This document shows positions 1 through 12,825 of a stretch of DNA of 27,629 nt, one piece after another. Numbering within the stretch: position 1 is the first letter of the stretch; each line of letters starts with the position of its first letter. The translations under genes were made by a program, and so were the position numbers. This stretch comes from Saksenaea vasiformis B4078. Its lineage: Eukaryota; Mucoromycota; Mucoromycetes; Mucorales; Saksenaeaceae. A model generated the notes under the pieces. The model was not told where the DNA came from, did not search any database, and saw only the letters and a program-made list of their open reading frames with translations. The DNA is taken from the NCBI GenBank assembly GCA_000697055.1, contig JNDT01001675.1:1-27629 (forward strand), in the 5' to 3' direction.

Positions 1-324
1 CATGGTAAATATGGTAATTACACATCACCAAAAGGATATAAGATACATATTAAACAGGGATAGGGATTAAAATCATGCCAGATTGATTTTCCACGCTCAA
101 ATAAGCTGGCTAGTATAAGAAGTAAGATCGTGAAATGCTGCCAAGTTAAGTACATGCGCACACACTGAAGTAACAGTAAGAAAGATGAAATCATGTGATT
201 TAGCGAGCTCCAATGAGGATTGAGAAATGCACCTATTTCTAACCAATCACAGCGGAAAAACTGATCCAAACTATTATATATCCAGCCAGTCGGAGTTGGT
301 AATTGCAAACCAAATATTTATATA
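1..324. other. left flank, no gene seen
   Basis: No recognisable coding region or RNA gene. The open frames here are short, use non-ATG starts and contain no family motif. The Helitron 3' terminus lies immediately to the right. Confidence 0.5.
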
Positions 325-355
325 CAAGCTGCGACCTTCGCTTCGCTCAGGTGCA
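325..355 (-). repeat. Helitron-like 3' terminal hairpin
   Basis: About 120 nt beyond the helicase stop codon (read on the minus strand) lies an imperfect inverted repeat. CTGC-ACCT at 355-348 pairs with AGGT-(C)-GCAG at about 337-329, around a GCGAAGCGAAG-type loop. The minus strand then reads CTTG followed by T. Helitrons end in a subterminal hairpin followed by CTRR and insert before a T, so position, hairpin and following T fit. CTTG departs from CTRR. Boundary inferred. Confidence 0.45.
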
Positions 356-476
356 GTCCCCTTTTGGGTTGACTGCTTATAAAAGCGCACACTTATGATA
401 AAAAGTATAATAATAACAGTGTTTTGATAAAAAAAAATTGCATTGCAACAAAAAGTTCCAACACAAAAAAATGTGT

Positions 477-1703
477 TTATTGTTGTTGGAAGACTTCTTT
501 GTAGACGACATTTTTTGTATATGTAACTGCAGCAGGACGGCTGTTTCCATTTTCAGAAGCATACAAAAAGACTTTGATGTTGCTTGGGGAGCATACTCGA
601 GAAAGGGCGACGTACAGCTGACCGTGAGAGAATACAGGCAGTGGAAGGAACACTGAAGCCTGGTCAAGTGTTTGGCCTTGCGCTTTGTTGATTGTCATGG
701 CAAACGCAGGTTTCAAAGGAAATTGGTGCCGAGAAAATGTAAATGGAAAGGCATTTTCCTCCAAGAAGGTGATCCGTGGGATGTATACAACTGTTCCTGT
801 ATGAGCACCAACAGCAATTTCAGCTGTGATTAAGTTGCGAGAGAAGCCTCTGCAAATAAGGCGACATCCGTTACATAGCCCGTTGACAGGGTCGAGATTT
901 CTAATCAGCATTACAGGTTGATTCAGTTTCAAAGTTAGCTTGTGCGGTGGCAGTCCTGTCACCGTCAAAGCATTGAGGTACTCCATAGGGTATATGGCAT
1001 TGTGCTCAGTATCCTCGACGCTGTCAATTGAAAGGTATTCCTGAATCTGCCCAGGTAGCTTTTCCGATGCCTTTGCATTGATTCTGTCGACGTCCACGTT
1101 TCGAGGCGTCAGAACAGCAGACCTGATAATTCTCCTGGAATCAGCTTCCGTTGTAGCGTGGAGATTGGGCCATGTGGCATCGATGATCTGATCAGTTGTC
1201 TGGTTTGTTCGGCACCATTCAGCTGGCAATGGGATTATATCGTGAAAACCTTCAACGGGAGGGACATCACCATTTCCGATGTCAAGCAGCAAGTTTGAAA
1301 ACCATTGGACTGTTGATGTATGGATGTCATCGCGAGCGCATTGCGCTCGCATGTTTTCTGTTAGCTGCAATTTGTGTACTTGGGGCCACCAAGGAAGCTG
1401 CGAGATGGATGCATCGACAATTTGACTTCGGCTTCCGCGTGGAATCACCGGGAGGATCTGTCTAAAGTCGCCTCCAAACACGACAATCTTGCCGCCAAAA
1501 GGAATGTCTTCCAATGCAGGAGAGTGCTGTCTCATGATATCACGGAATAAGGTATCAACACAATGGATGGCTTTTCTGTGCGTCAGGGAGCTTCATCCCA
1601 GATAATTATTGCTGCTTGCTTGATAAGTTCTGCCTCATCTGACTGTACTCGCATGGACGATACCGGGGTAATATCCAGGTTCAGAGGGATCTTGAACCGT
1701 GTT
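477..1703 (-). pseudogene. truncated, frameshifted Helitron helicase (Pif1-like, C-terminal part)
   Basis: This is the C-terminal part of the superfamily-1B Pif1-like helicase that Helitron transposons carry fused to a rolling-circle Rep nuclease. The minus-strand reading begins abruptly at RFKIPLNLDI near 1703 and reaches the Walker B motif WDEAP near 1590. It is then broken by one missing base between 1585 and 1586. The expected MTHRKAIH continues in the other frame, and from there the frame stays open to the stop at 477. Later helicase motifs are intact: FGGDFRQILPV, the NAKA/LN region, and the C-terminal MTINKAQGQTLD plus GQLYVALSRV. The Rep domain and helicase N-terminus are missing; the sequence stops at a TGA/ATG-rich simple repeat near 1704. 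It is therefore a dead 5'-truncated copy. Family call is firm; whether any homologue is active elsewhere cannot be seen. Confidence 0.93.
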
Positions 1704-1706
1704 TAG

Positions 1707-1750
1707 ATGATGATGATGAATGTATGAATGAATGATGATGTATGATGATA
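1707..1750. repeat. ATG/AATG-rich simple repeat
   Basis: A run of ATGATG and GAATG units lies at the truncated 5' edge of the Helitron fragment. It may mark the break point or simply be slippage-derived microsatellite sequence. Confidence 0.8.
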
Positions 1751-3903
1751 TGCGGAATATTCTTTACAGCAAAACAGAACGGTGTATGGAAAATCACGGA
1801 AAAGTCAGCTCACACAAAGGTCCGACAATTTTTTTTTTACCTGATGGTTTTAACATATACGCCTCCCGGACGAGAACGTTTTGCAGGACCCTTAGAACAC
1901 CTTAGAGGAGATGGCAAGCACAACAAAGCGCATTACTTACGTAGTCCTGGTGCCATCACACAAAGCCGCCTGTTAGGAAAAGTCATTAGCACAATGCAAA
2001 TGAACCCTGATCAAACAAGACTTACAGTTCCCGGAGGATCTACGGCGCTTTTTTTTTTGTAAACACCCACAACACCATGTTGCGGGTGTATCATAACCGT
2101 CAACCAATAGCAGATTCAAAATCTCAGTATCAAAACGTTGCTGCAGCGAAATCACTTACAATAAATAGAAAATGCGTTCAGCGAGAAAACGAGATGGCGA
2201 GTACCAAATACGACTTGAGCAGCCATCACCCATAGATGTCCCACTGTTGGGAGGAGTAAAGCTACCTACCCTTGGTTATCGGTAAAGACAAAAGAAGGTA
2301 ATAAACTGTTCAGAAGCCTATTGCACAGTAAGTATTGGCATACAAGGAATAATAATGACAAACCGTTTGGTTAAAGGAAAAAAAGAGCTGATATCATCAC
2401 AAGGAAACCATCTCGTACCCGCAACTACGTAGGTTGATGATACGGCTCACGCGGAAAGAGGATCCTGAAGAACAGGTTAGTCCATGACATGATTACCAAT
2501 AAAGAAAAATGCCGTTAAGATGAATACATTCGAAAGAATGAAGAAAAAGGGATAATAGCTTGTTATAGAATATTTGTTTTTAAATATGTGTTGGAGAACG
2601 AGAACAGGTCATGCCTCAAACAAGAAATCTTCACAGATAGATTACGATAAACAGATTGTGTGGCCAATAGCTTCTCGGGCATGAAGGACACTCGGTACAA
2701 ACTAGAGCATCTCTGGAACATCCATGATATAATAGCGAATTCATTATATCATTCTGGTTGAGAAAGAGTGGAGATGCATAAATCATCACACGTAATCCGA
2801 AACCACTATCCATGAACAAAGATGTTCCAGTTCGCCTAATATTAAAGCCGGCGTCAATGAGTGAGATACAAGTGCTAGATGATATATCATAGTAAAGACA
2901 TGATGCAGGCAAATGTAAATAAATAGTACTTACCGTTGAAATCAGCTATATGTAGACGGTTATACATTTATCCCTGGGATTTTCAGATACCGTTCGTGAG
3001 CCCAAACTCAAAATCACGGGTCACGTGGGCAGCTGGCGGAGTATATAAATCCGTGATTTTTGATAAACCGAAAATGCTCGTTATTCTTACTGATGCGTCA
3101 GATGATGAATTTGCAACCTAAAACCGTTGTTTCAGCGCCTGACCTTCACCACGAAGTAGTCGAAATTTCCTAACTTCTTTAACCCAATGAAAGGGCGAAT
3201 ACACATCCCAACAACACGTATGCATAGTGTTGAATATGTACTGTTTAGTTTTAACCTGTTAGAAAACTTGAAATTGAGCAGCCGACAAAAGCCGTACGAA
3301 TGACGTTCCAGATATAGCTAACATATGCTTTCCATTCAGTAGCAAAATTATAGCCTTTCCTATTTTTTCCTGAAGTGTCCTTGACAGGCATCACCTATCT
3401 TCTTGGCTTGTTCTAGAATGTCTTTAAGCAGTAACCTTGTAGTAGGAGCATCCATTTCGACGCGATCAATTTTGGATACGCGTCGGACGGAGGCTGTCGC
3501 GTCAACATGCCGCCTTTTCGGTAAGGGTACTTGATAAGTGTAACTCTACCCAATAGAAGGTACCGATCTTCATTGCTCTTTTTGTTCACGGGACGTGCCA
3601 GACGCAAGCATGGGTTGTTACCTTTCATCGATAACTGAAGATGTCATCCATTTGCTGGTCATGCACGCTTTTTAAGGCTGACCAAATCAATTGTATGTCC
3701 GCTAAGGGACGAGTTCTTACGAGTCATTTGACACTTCCACAAAAATTGGATAGATCAATGTATATGTAAAGATCCTCCGTATCGCAAACTTGGCTCTTCG
3801 TGCGCACGGATATTTAGCGGAGCGATAAAGAAATCACTGATATTCCTGCACTCAATCGTCGCGCTCGTGACTGTCAAAGTTGCTGTCATAGAAGTTCAAT
3901 TCA
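1751..3903. other. 2.1-kb spacer without recognisable gene
   Basis: Several ORFs of 60-106 codons exist on both strands, but none shows a domain motif, plausible splice continuation or consistent coding character. The only structured element seen is the inverted repeat at 3008-3063. The last 100 bases or so presumably contain the promoter and 5' UTR of the checkpoint kinase gene. Confidence 0.5.
3008..3063. promoter_or_regulatory. inverted repeat enclosing E-boxes and a TATA-like box
   Basis: TCAAAATCACGG (3008-3019) is mirrored by CCGTGATTTTTGA (3051-3063), with one extra A. The 31-nt interior holds CACGTG (3022-3027), CAGCTG and TATATAAA. CACGTG is the palindromic bHLH site. The 11-mer GGTCACGTGGG recurs at 17439-17449 upstream of the MAPKKK gene. 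Function is unknown and no adjacent gene start is evident, so it may instead be a small mobile-element end. Confidence 0.4.
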
Positions 3904-6351
<2,448 letters not shown>

Positions 6352-6671
6352 GAAATGTCCTTTGTCCTATTTATATTTCGTCATCTTTTTGTTCTCTGTC
6401 TCTCTGTCTCTGTCTCTCTTTTATTTTTCTTCTTTTCTATGTTTAAATTAAAAAAAAACATCTGTATCCGTTTGTGCTACTTTGTTACATGCAGATCCTA
6501 GAAAGTAGGGAAGCACAGCATTGGATTGATATTTTTTTTATAAAAAAATCAAAGAAGTTTAATAGGTTTTGATATTGGGTAACAATTGGCTTTTCTTTCC
6601 CATTACTTAAAGGCTGTACAAAGGGAATAAGAGCTCAATAAATCAATACACCTATACTCTCGAGACGCATT
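6352..6671. other. convergent 3' region between kinase and Rheb
   Basis: This 320-bp tail-to-tail spacer holds a CT/GTCTCT microsatellite at 6392-6422, A- and T-runs, and AATAAA at 6637-6642 on the plus strand. The latter is a possible but distant polyadenylation signal for the kinase gene. No gene seen. Confidence 0.6.
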
Positions 6672-7507
6672 TTAAGATATCACACAAGGATTTTTCTCTT
6701 CCGTAGGCGGGTTGTTGGCCTTTTCGATTGATGCAATCAACAAATCAAAGATCTTGGCTGAGTCCTATTTTTAGCAAGATGGTTGATAGACGCCATGGAC
6801 CACTTACCAACGTTTTCATTGTGTTTCGCAGATGTTTCCACAGTAGGACATCCCCACTCTTGTGACAAATCCTTTCCTTCTTGTTGCGATACTTGCCTGT
6901 ATCATGATGAGATCATTCCGTACAGGGTGAGTTCCTCACATTACCTTTGAATGTTCAAGTCAGACTTATTTCCCACGACAACGCATGGCACGTTTTCGAG
7001 ACCCGTAAAATCTAGAATCTTATCGCGAATAATCCTGATCATATCAAAGCTTGAACGGGATGCTATGGAATACACCAATACATATCCGTGGACACTTGAC
7101 GCATGATGGGATGACAAAATCGAGTACTCATCCTAATATATGACCAATTGACGTGGTTTAGGTCTTTGGTTTGTTATTATTATTATTAGACAGAACATAC
7201 CTGACCGGCTGTATCCATGATTTCAACAACATACTCTGTTAATAAAAAATAAAATAAAATGAGGCGTAAACACAGTAACGCTTTTCAGTAAACCACTCTA
7301 CCATGACCGCGATACTTGATGGTCTTTGTGAATGTATTTTCGATTGTAGGATAATAACTGTCGACGAAATGGTTTTCGCAGAATTGTATGACAAGTGACG
7401 ATTTACCTGAAGTTTCACTTCAGTACCGAACACAATATTAAACCTTCTTTACCAACAGCTCGCGAACCGAGTACGGCAATTCTTCTGGCCTTAGCTTGGT
7501 TAGACAT
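6672..7507 (-). CDS. rheb: Rheb family small GTPase
   Basis: Ras-superfamily GTPase of the Rheb family (fission yeast Rhb1), an activator of TOR complex 1 on endomembranes. Six exons on the minus strand: 7507-7453, 7406-7302, 7235-7201, 7132-6945, 6896-6808 and 6757-6672, giving 185 residues, the usual Rheb length (human 184). The P-loop is GSRAVGKS (14-21); the Arg at 16, where Ras has Gly12, is a Rheb hallmark. Also present are the effector segment DSYYPTIENTF (34-44), DTAGQDEYSI (61-70), NKSD (120-123), ETSAK (148-152) and a C-terminal CaaX box CVIS (182-185) predicting farnesylation. Splice phases all agree. It lies tail-to-tail with the checkpoint kinase. Any GTPase-activating partner (TSC1/TSC2) is outside the window. 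Confidence 0.96.
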
Positions 7508-10059
7508 GTCGAAACAAAAGAGCGAGTTCGCTGTTCCAATTGCAGCAAAGGAATCAAAGTAACGTCACGTTTCAAAACGAGTTAGGGGATTCATGTCCCG
7601 TTTGCAGAAAACTAAAAAAAAAAAAAAGGGGGCTGCGTATAAAACAAGTTGAGACAACGTCGGTGTCCATTGAACCGATAATGGCAATAAACACAAGGTC
7701 TAGATAACCTCTTCTACTTGAACTTTCTGAAAAGCTAGAAAGAATCGCATCTAATGCTATACAGACTCTCAGGATGCTATGCGCCTTTCCAATATTCACG
7801 GGATAGTGATAATACGGCAAAATATAAAATGTTGGATGTCGTTCATTGACGCTACTGCTGGGGTTTACTTATAACGTGGTGTTTTGAAAGAGCGCTATTG
7901 GAAGAGCCGACATCCATACCAACCGTCTGTGTGATAGGATTGGAAGGCAACTATCAATCGTGAACGACTTGACGTTTATCAAAAATATTCCTCCATAATG
8001 ATGAGAAGGTTGCAAAGAAAACGAAGAAGAAAAGAGAGAGACAACTTTGATATTCTGGTCAGACGACGCTGCGGTGGTGGAGCATAGATCTTTGTATCAT
8101 CGTGTAATTGACCAATGATCGCTTTCCATTCCCTTCATCTCAAAAACGTTTGCCACTAATATTACTTGCAGTCCCTTGTTTCCAGGCGGTAGCACAGCAA
8201 GATCACAACGTTACACTGAGTCGTAATAGACCCTAGACACTAGAAAGTTTTGACAGAATACCTCTTCGGAGTTGAAGCGATCCGTATCTGTAGACAACAA
8301 ACGCTACTGTACGTGATGTATCTTTCTTAGCTTAACGCACTACAACTATCAGCTGCTACAAGAAATCGCCTATGCTCAAAATGGCAAAAGGAAACGGTAG
8401 ACGCATGGCTTATTTCGTGCAAGCAAGAAATCGGAACCAGGCATATCTTTGTGTACACTGGAAACGGTTACGACTGAAGAAGTACGAACTTCATTACTCA
8501 TGTTCTTAAAACCAACTGTGAGAGACCACATTGACCACTCCAATACATGTGTGTTAGACCACAAGTTAAACGTTGGCCTTCTATTCCAAGGCGCTATGCC
8601 ACTTGGAATAAACCTTCAGAACCCAGTGTGTTGCAACGGCAGGGATCATTGTACCATAGTATTACATTGCTGGTAACGATAAACGCGCTGTCTATTCCTT
8701 CGAGGAACCTCTATCTGTAACACGTAGGTAGGTGATAGCTGTACCGCGTCGAGATTGATGTTTTTCTCATTCCCATGATCCACTGGTTGCAACAAATGTC
8801 CCGGTAAGTCACATTTCAAGTGAAATCATGTTTAAATAGCTTAATTCCAATATGATCGCGTGTGTACCTCGTCCTTTCAACGCGTCTTCTTTTGTTTCAA
8901 CGAGTAGACTTTTGCAAGTTCATTCATTTCCAGTTCAGCTTCGACATGCAACTCAACAGTTTCGTTTCTATTGCATGTATGGCCCTGGAATTGCCATCAC
9001 ACTTAAGTAACATTGAGTTTGGTCTTTCTGGATGTTTACATGTCGACTGCAGATCGTCACCGAGCTTACGCCATTCACCATCACGTCGGTGTCATGCAAA
9101 GTCTTAACTGCCGATCATTGATGTACGTTTTTGGACATTTTGTGCAACAAGGCGTAACACCAACTATTGCCGGTAGAAGTCATGTACGTTGGAGTCATGG
9201 TGCGGGTCACCTTTCTGGAACGAATCCGCCACACAGATTGGTATCAGAACGTTCCATAGTCTGCCAAATATTTCATGGTAGGTATTCCTTTCGGGATACG
9301 CTCATTCTGTTTATGTATTTTTTTCGTTGCGTTTGACCAATTGCCATACACAGCGGGCTTTTCGGACGCTTCGTGGATCCAACTGGATTGGCTTTAGGAT
9401 ATTCAATTCCGCGTTGGAACTTCAGGTGAACGATCTTCACTTCTACGAAGTCGGCCAACGCGCCTGGGCAGGTACGTGCCCCAGAGACGATTCCCTAATC
9501 CCTGTGCGTTCGGTCTATGTGGAACCAGGACTTTAATTCTTAAGTTCATGCATTTCATCGGCTGTTGAGTTATGAGCTGACAAGGATACCGTTCTCGTGG
9601 AATTTTTTCTGTTATGCTGGACACGTCCATCTGGGTCAGTTGGTGTATGATCCTGGGGCCCTGTGGAAGATGTGTGGTAACAGACAAATGTAAGTGGTGG
9701 AAGATAACTGGTGGGTAACAATCAGTGCAAAAGCTTAAGATTACCATCCATTTTGAATTCACTATGGCGACATGCAGTCATCTATCTGTAAGTAGTAACG
9801 TGTTTGGCCGTTTTTGAAATTTGATATTCACACTGGGAGAGCGCGACATCAAACGCTTGTTGAAAGTACCAAGTCGCTTTCCGTAAAAGGCATATGTTGT
9901 CTTGCAAAAGCGATGAAGAGAACCCTGAATCTTAGTTGGTTGAAAAACAGGAGAGTTAGTTCGGAGGTAGAAAATTAGCGTCTCAAAATGACCCCGAAAA
10001 ATGGAAAGAATGAAAAAAAAACCACTCACACACCTTTTCCCTTTTCTTTTTTGTTCTTT
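7508..10059. other. 2.5-kb spacer, mostly unassigned
   Basis: Contains the Rheb promoter region on its left (including an A-run near 7612-7627) and the hexosaminidase promoter on its right. ORFs of 60-107 codons between 8376 and 9762 show no recognisable domain, except the short permease-like stretch listed separately. Looks like decayed sequence. Confidence 0.5.
9337..9429 (+). pseudogene. possible amino acid permease relic
   Basis: One frame reads PIAIHSGLFGRFVDPTGLAL followed by GYSIPRWN, then a stop. Fungal amino acid permeases (APC superfamily, Gap1 type) carry GRFVDPALGFALGWNYW just after the third membrane segment, so the core GRFVDP...LALGY resembles it. A donor-like GTAGGT near 9280 and a CACAG acceptor near 9352 could be remnants of an intron. 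The rest of the ten-plus-helix protein is not found on either side. Short match, hence weak. Confidence 0.35.
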
Positions 10060-12613
10060 ATGAAAAGCGGTCTTTTAAGTGTTGTTCTTTTACCATCCGT
10101 TGCTCTGGCAACATTTTTGTGGCCAGTTCCCCAGTCCGTCGAATGGGGTCAAGTGGACTTGAATTTAGCTGTCAGTTGATGTGGTGCCTCAAAAGCTCGT
10201 ATATACTGACCATTGCGCCAGAAATCGTTTCATATCCTTGGTCCGAATATACCTGAATTGCAGCAAGCAATTCGCCGCTATTCCGATATCATCACAGAAG
10301 AACGATGGGTGCCGGTAGGAATTCACTCAACAGCAATATGGGTTGCGATGATTGATCAAATGGCATAAGGTTCATACTCCGCTGACGAAAACTGGCAGGA
10401 TTGCTGTGGCACCTGTCTCCTTGGTCTCTCTTACCATCTCCATTGCCAACCCTGCAGCAGACCTCGAATTTGGCGTCGATGAATCCTACCTTCTTGATAT
10501 CAGTAAAGATGCGACAGCTACTCTGGAATCCAAGACAATCTGGGGAGCGATGCGAGGTTTGGAGACGTTCTCCCAGTTGATCCAAAGTCGTACAGAAAAG
10601 AAGGAAGATGATGACGAAGACGACGAAGAGGACGACGAAGAAGAGGACAGCTTTGACGGATTATTTATTCCAAGAGTACCTATACATATCGAAGATAATC
10701 CTCGATTTTCTCACAGAGGACTGATGCTTGGTAATCTCTGTTTGAGCATAAAGAGTTCATTTCTAATGTCAAAAAAAAATTTTTTTTTGCGGGTACCAGA
10801 TACGTCAAGAAATTACTTCCCCGTCAGCGCGATCTTACGCACACTGGACGCCATGTCGTACAATAAGCTAAATGCAAGTAAACTGTGGTGCTTTTTGAAT
10901 ACATAGCTAAAGGGATAATCCGGATTAGGTGTTTCATTGGCATATTACCGATTCACATAGCTTCCCAATTCAGCTTGACTCCATGAAAGAATTGGCTCGT
11001 CACGGTGCCTACACTTTACATGGAAAACAACTGGTATACACCAAGAAAGATATCCAACGGATCATTCAGTATGCTCGAGAACGTGGCATTCGCGTTGTCC
11101 CAGAGATTGACATGGTAAAGAGAATCATTGATCTGGATCATACTAAGCAAATCACTGCAACAGCCTGCCCACACAGGATCTTGGGCTTTAGCATACCCAG
11201 ACATTGTGTAAGTCACCTCTCTCTTTTTTTTTTCTCCTAGTTGATTCACCAAGTTTACGTGTCAATGTATTAGTACATGTGCAAACCAACATTTCCTTGG
11301 TCCAGGTGGCGTTTGGGCAACCCATGTAGCGGTTGAACCAGGCACAGGCCAACTGAACCCCATCAAGGATAGGACATACTCGGCTGTTCGTCAGGTTATC
11401 AAAGATGTCTCCGAACTTTTCCCTGACGGATGGTTCCATGGTGGCGGTGACGAGCCCGTGTATCCATGCTGGGAGCAGGATCCTGAAATCCGAGCTTACA
11501 TGAAAGAGCATAATGCCACTGGCGACGATCTGTTACATTTATTCCTCAAGAAAGAAATAGCCTATCTTCGCAAAAATGATAAGAAGCCTGTGTTATGGGA
11601 AGGCAAGTGAAAGAAAGAAAGAGTGACAGGGTAATTTATCTTGGATCCTGTACTAATTTATTCCTTAGATTCTGTCACTAACGTTCATTTACCGATTCCG
11701 AAAGATGTGGTCCTTCAGGTGTGGACAAATCCAACACAATGGGCAGTGAAGCAAGGCTATCAAATCATTGCATCCAATGCAAACTTTTGGTACCTTGACT
11801 GTGGTCACGGAGGATGGCTGTAAGACTGGTCATCTACACCGCGATGTAAATTAATAGCTTGGAAACACAGGGGTAACGACACATCCTATGATGAACAAAT
11901 TAAACCGCATGTTCCACAAGAAGTATCCCACGTATTAGGGAAATACGAACTAGACGATAATTACAATCCCCCCAATTGGGGTGGACCTGGAGGTGATTGG
12001 TGCAGGTAATACAGATACATTTTATTCTCATTTTATCTAATGGTTATCTATTTCCAAGTCCATACAAGTCCTGGCAACGTGTATACAGCTATGATCTCAC
12101 GTTCAATCTGACGGAAGCCGAAGCAGAAAATGTTTTGGGAGGCGAAGTTGCCCTATGGACAGAACAGGTTGATGAGACTTCTTTAGACACTCGGTTATGG
12201 TAAGATAGCAGGACAACTTGTCAGTGATTTTAAAAATCAAAAAGGCCACGCTCTTCTGCAGCAGCGGAGGTCCTTTGGTCGGGCCGCTATGATGAAGACG
12301 GCAAGAAACGAGATATCGGGGATGCCATGCCACGTATCTTTGACTGGCGATATCGTATGTTGAGACGAGGAATACGCGCGGAAGCGTTGCAACCTTTGTG
12401 GTGGTAAGTTTAACATTTCTTTTTTATTTTTTTTTTCGGACCCTCATGTGCTGTAGCGGACAACATCCTCACATGTGCGATGCTGCCATGCCTAAAAAGT
12501 AAGTGAAAAGTTTTAATGCATTTCAGTGACTCACTATTTATGACAGGCCGGCAGACTCTGTGGAGAAAGAGCACCACATCACATTAGCGGGAGTGTCTAT
12601 CACAGTCCACTAA
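10060..12613 (+). CDS. secreted beta-N-acetylhexosaminidase (GH20)
   Basis: Glycoside hydrolase family 20 enzyme that removes terminal beta-linked GlcNAc/GalNAc, in fungi mainly for chitin-oligomer turnover. Thirteen exons: 10060-10170, 10222-10314, 10370-10730, 10800-10873, 10929-11114, 11164-11207, 11274-11602, 11669-11819, 11871-12005, 12059-12199, 12245-12403, 12457-12498 and 12547-12613, giving 630 residues. The start at 10060 was chosen because it begins a signal peptide ([17 protein letters not shown]) directly before LWPVPQS, the usual mature start; an upstream in-frame ATG at 9988 would bury it. Catalytic motifs are present: [28 protein letters not shown], the Asp349-Glu350 pair in HGGGDEP, and [12 protein letters not shown]. 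Oddities: a poly-Asp/Glu stretch at about 147-164, DMPAHT where the family usually has DMPGHT, and two introns (4 and 7) needing GC donors. AATAAA follows the stop at 12671-12676. Confidence 0.95.
10874..10928 (+). other. GC-AG intron (hexosaminidase intron 4)
   Basis: The conserved [12 protein letters not shown] junction requires AAT|GCAAGTAAAC joined to GGATTAG|GTGTTTCATTGG. Using the GT four bases later breaks the frame. Confidence 0.85.
11603..11668 (+). other. GC-AG intron (hexosaminidase intron 7)
   Basis: The frame of [14 protein letters not shown] needs GGGAAG|GCAAGTGAAAG with acceptor TTCCTTAG. The GTGAAA four bases downstream is out of frame. Confidence 0.85.
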
Positions 12614-12825
12614 AAACAAAAATGACAGACTTTTTTGATGCAGTAGTTTTATTCATCTATTATGCCAGCGAATAAATAAGATAAAGAAAAAAATGATAAG
12701 CATCAAAAACAAATCAAAGAGTTGATTTGGGGGGGGGGGACATTAGAACGCAGAAAAGACGTGGGACAGGAGGGAGTAAATTACGATGTTGAAAAATTTG
12801 ATGCTCGATGCGTAGTTTTGATGTT
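12614..12825. terminator. overlapping convergent polyadenylation region
   Basis: AATAAA on the plus strand at 12671-12676 serves the hexosaminidase. TTTATT at 12648-12653 is AATAAA on the minus strand and lies about 173 nt past the MAPKKK stop. If both are used, the two 3' UTRs overlap. An 11-base G-run sits at 12729-12739. Confidence 0.5.

Noticed and set aside
1742..2062. 106-codon ORF beside the Helitron
   Set aside because: No recognisable motif, opposite strand to the helicase and low-complexity end; not supported as a gene.
2280..2850. protein-like plus-strand frame with several stops
   Set aside because: Composition is explained by A-rich sequence; no motif or frame-restoring introns found.
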